From UBA5760 sp964649385 (lineage in GTDB: Bacteria; Chloroflexota; Dehalococcoidia; Dehalococcoidales; UBA5760): 9,081 nucleotides of DNA. Where the stretch lies: contig CAZYRA010000045.1 in NCBI GenBank assembly GCA_964649385.1, positions 1 through 9,081 of the forward strand, read 5' to 3'. Made by a program: the position numbers and the translations under genes. The notes under the pieces are model-generated. The model was not told the origin of the DNA, searched no databases, and saw nothing but the letters and a program-made list of their open reading frames with translations. Positions 8,355 to 9,081 of this stretch are shown here, in pieces (position 1 is the stretch's first letter; each line of letters opens with the position of its first letter).

Positions 8355-9081
8355 CTAGGTTGCTTTTCTTGGTCTCCGCATACGTACCCGGTCGGAGGCT
8401 GAGCGGACGATGGCATCGCTGACCCGGCAGACTCTTACCATCTGCTGCACATCGTGCACCCGCACGATATCGGCGCCCTTGGCAATACTGATGGCTATGG
8501 AGGCAGCGGTACCTTCGACACGTTCATCAGCGGGGAGGTTCAGTACTATACCGATAAAGGACTTGCGTGAAGGTCCGACCAGAATTGGTCTCCCCAGTTC
8601 GTTTAGTTCTTCCAGCCGCTGTAAGATTTCCAGATTTTGCTGCCAGGTCTTGCCAAACCCGATACCGGGGTCGACGATGAGATTGTCCCAGGGTACTCCC
8701 AGGCTTAATGCTAGCTCCAGACTTTGCTGAAGGGATGAGGTTATCTCAGTAATAACGTCATCATAGTATGATACATCACTCTTAATCCTCGGGTCGTAGC
8801 CTGATTTGTCCCGCTGATTGCTCATCAGGATAAGGGGTATTCCCTTTTCCGCAGCCAGTTCAGCCAGCCGGGGGTCTCGTTTCAGTCCCCACTGGTCGTT
8901 GAGCATTGTTGCTCCGGCCTCAACCGCCCGGCGGGCCACCTCTGGTTTGTAGGTGTCAACGCTTAAGGGAATATTTACCTTAGAAGCCAACCGTTCTATC
9001 ATTGGAACAACACGCTGAATCTCCTCGTCTATTGAGATTGGGGCTGAGCCGGGGCGGGTAGATTCGCCGCCGATATCGAGA
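8355..9081 (-). CDS. folP: Dihydropteroate synthase, 5' end beyond window
   Basis: This cytosolic folate-pathway enzyme, the target of sulfonamides, joins p-aminobenzoate to 6-hydroxymethyl-7,8-dihydropterin diphosphate. The frame stays open to the right edge, and its first visible residues read LDIGGESTRPGSAP, the second dihydropteroate synthase signature, so the ATG at 9002 is internal. The visible 241 residues continue with the TIM-barrel strands SVDTYKPEVA, GATMLNDQWGL, LIVDPGIGFGKT, LVGPSRKSFIG, and RVHDV near the end. The roughly 30 missing residues should include the NVTPDSFSDGG signature. Where many family members have LMHM, this one reads LMSNQ, so the histidine is replaced. The protein ends in an Arg/Lys-rich tail. 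It converges with pckA. Its promoter and ribosome site are outside the window. Confidence 0.95.
   Translation of the reverse strand, partial: LDIGGESTRPGSAPISIDEEIQRVVPMIERLASKVNIPLSVDTYKPEVARRAVEAGATMLNDQWGLKRDPRLAELAAEKGIPLILMSNQRDKSGYDPRIKSDVSYYDDVITEITSSLQQSLELALSLGVPWDNLIVDPGIGFGKTWQQNLEILQRLEELNELGRPILVGPSRKSFIGIVLNLPADERVEGTAASIAISIAKGADIVRVHDVQQMVRVCRVSDAIVRSASDRVRMRRPRKAT

Overview
The window looks like ordinary chromosomal housekeeping DNA from a bacterium, probably of the Chloroflexota and perhaps Dehalococcoidia-like. That placement is an inference from gene style, from the stand-alone 23S rRNA gene (Dehalococcoides is known to keep 16S apart from 23S-5S) and from the divergent PEP carboxykinase. 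It was not tested by alignment. I see no mobile element, CRISPR array, tRNA gene, prophage or defence system.

Layout. Positions 1-2006 hold the 5' two-thirds of a 23S rRNA gene on the minus strand, running off the left edge. It is preceded at 2007-2209 by its own leader and a consensus-like promoter. No 16S gene or tRNA lies upstream; the next gene is hisS, transcribed the other way. The leader holds a hairpin followed by five U residues, and then a boxA-like antitermination element close to the 23S 5' end. hisS (2302-3552, +) converges on recJ (3565-5247, -) with only 12 bp between them. recJ and mtaB (5390-6658, +) diverge from a 142-bp gap. In that gap two near-consensus promoters appear to share one palindromic -10 element. 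After a 161-bp gap with a probable promoter comes a divergent ATP-type PEP carboxykinase (6820-8328, +). It converges with a 5'-truncated folP (8355-9081, -) across 26 bp.

Function. Most of the genes serve translation: 23S rRNA, histidyl-tRNA synthetase and the tRNA t6A37 methylthiotransferase MtaB. RecJ is a DNA repair exonuclease, PckA links oxaloacetate and PEP pools, and FolP makes dihydropteroate for folate. The genes alternate in strand, so each probably forms its own short transcription unit. hisS, recJ and mtaB all appear to start with TTG, each behind a Shine-Dalgarno-like sequence.

Most worth checking are the shared bidirectional promoter between recJ and mtaB, the possible attenuator in the 23S leader, the unlinked rRNA gene, and the PEPCK that keeps its P-loop but has lost two hallmark family motifs. 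None of these amounts to a clearly new multi-gene system.
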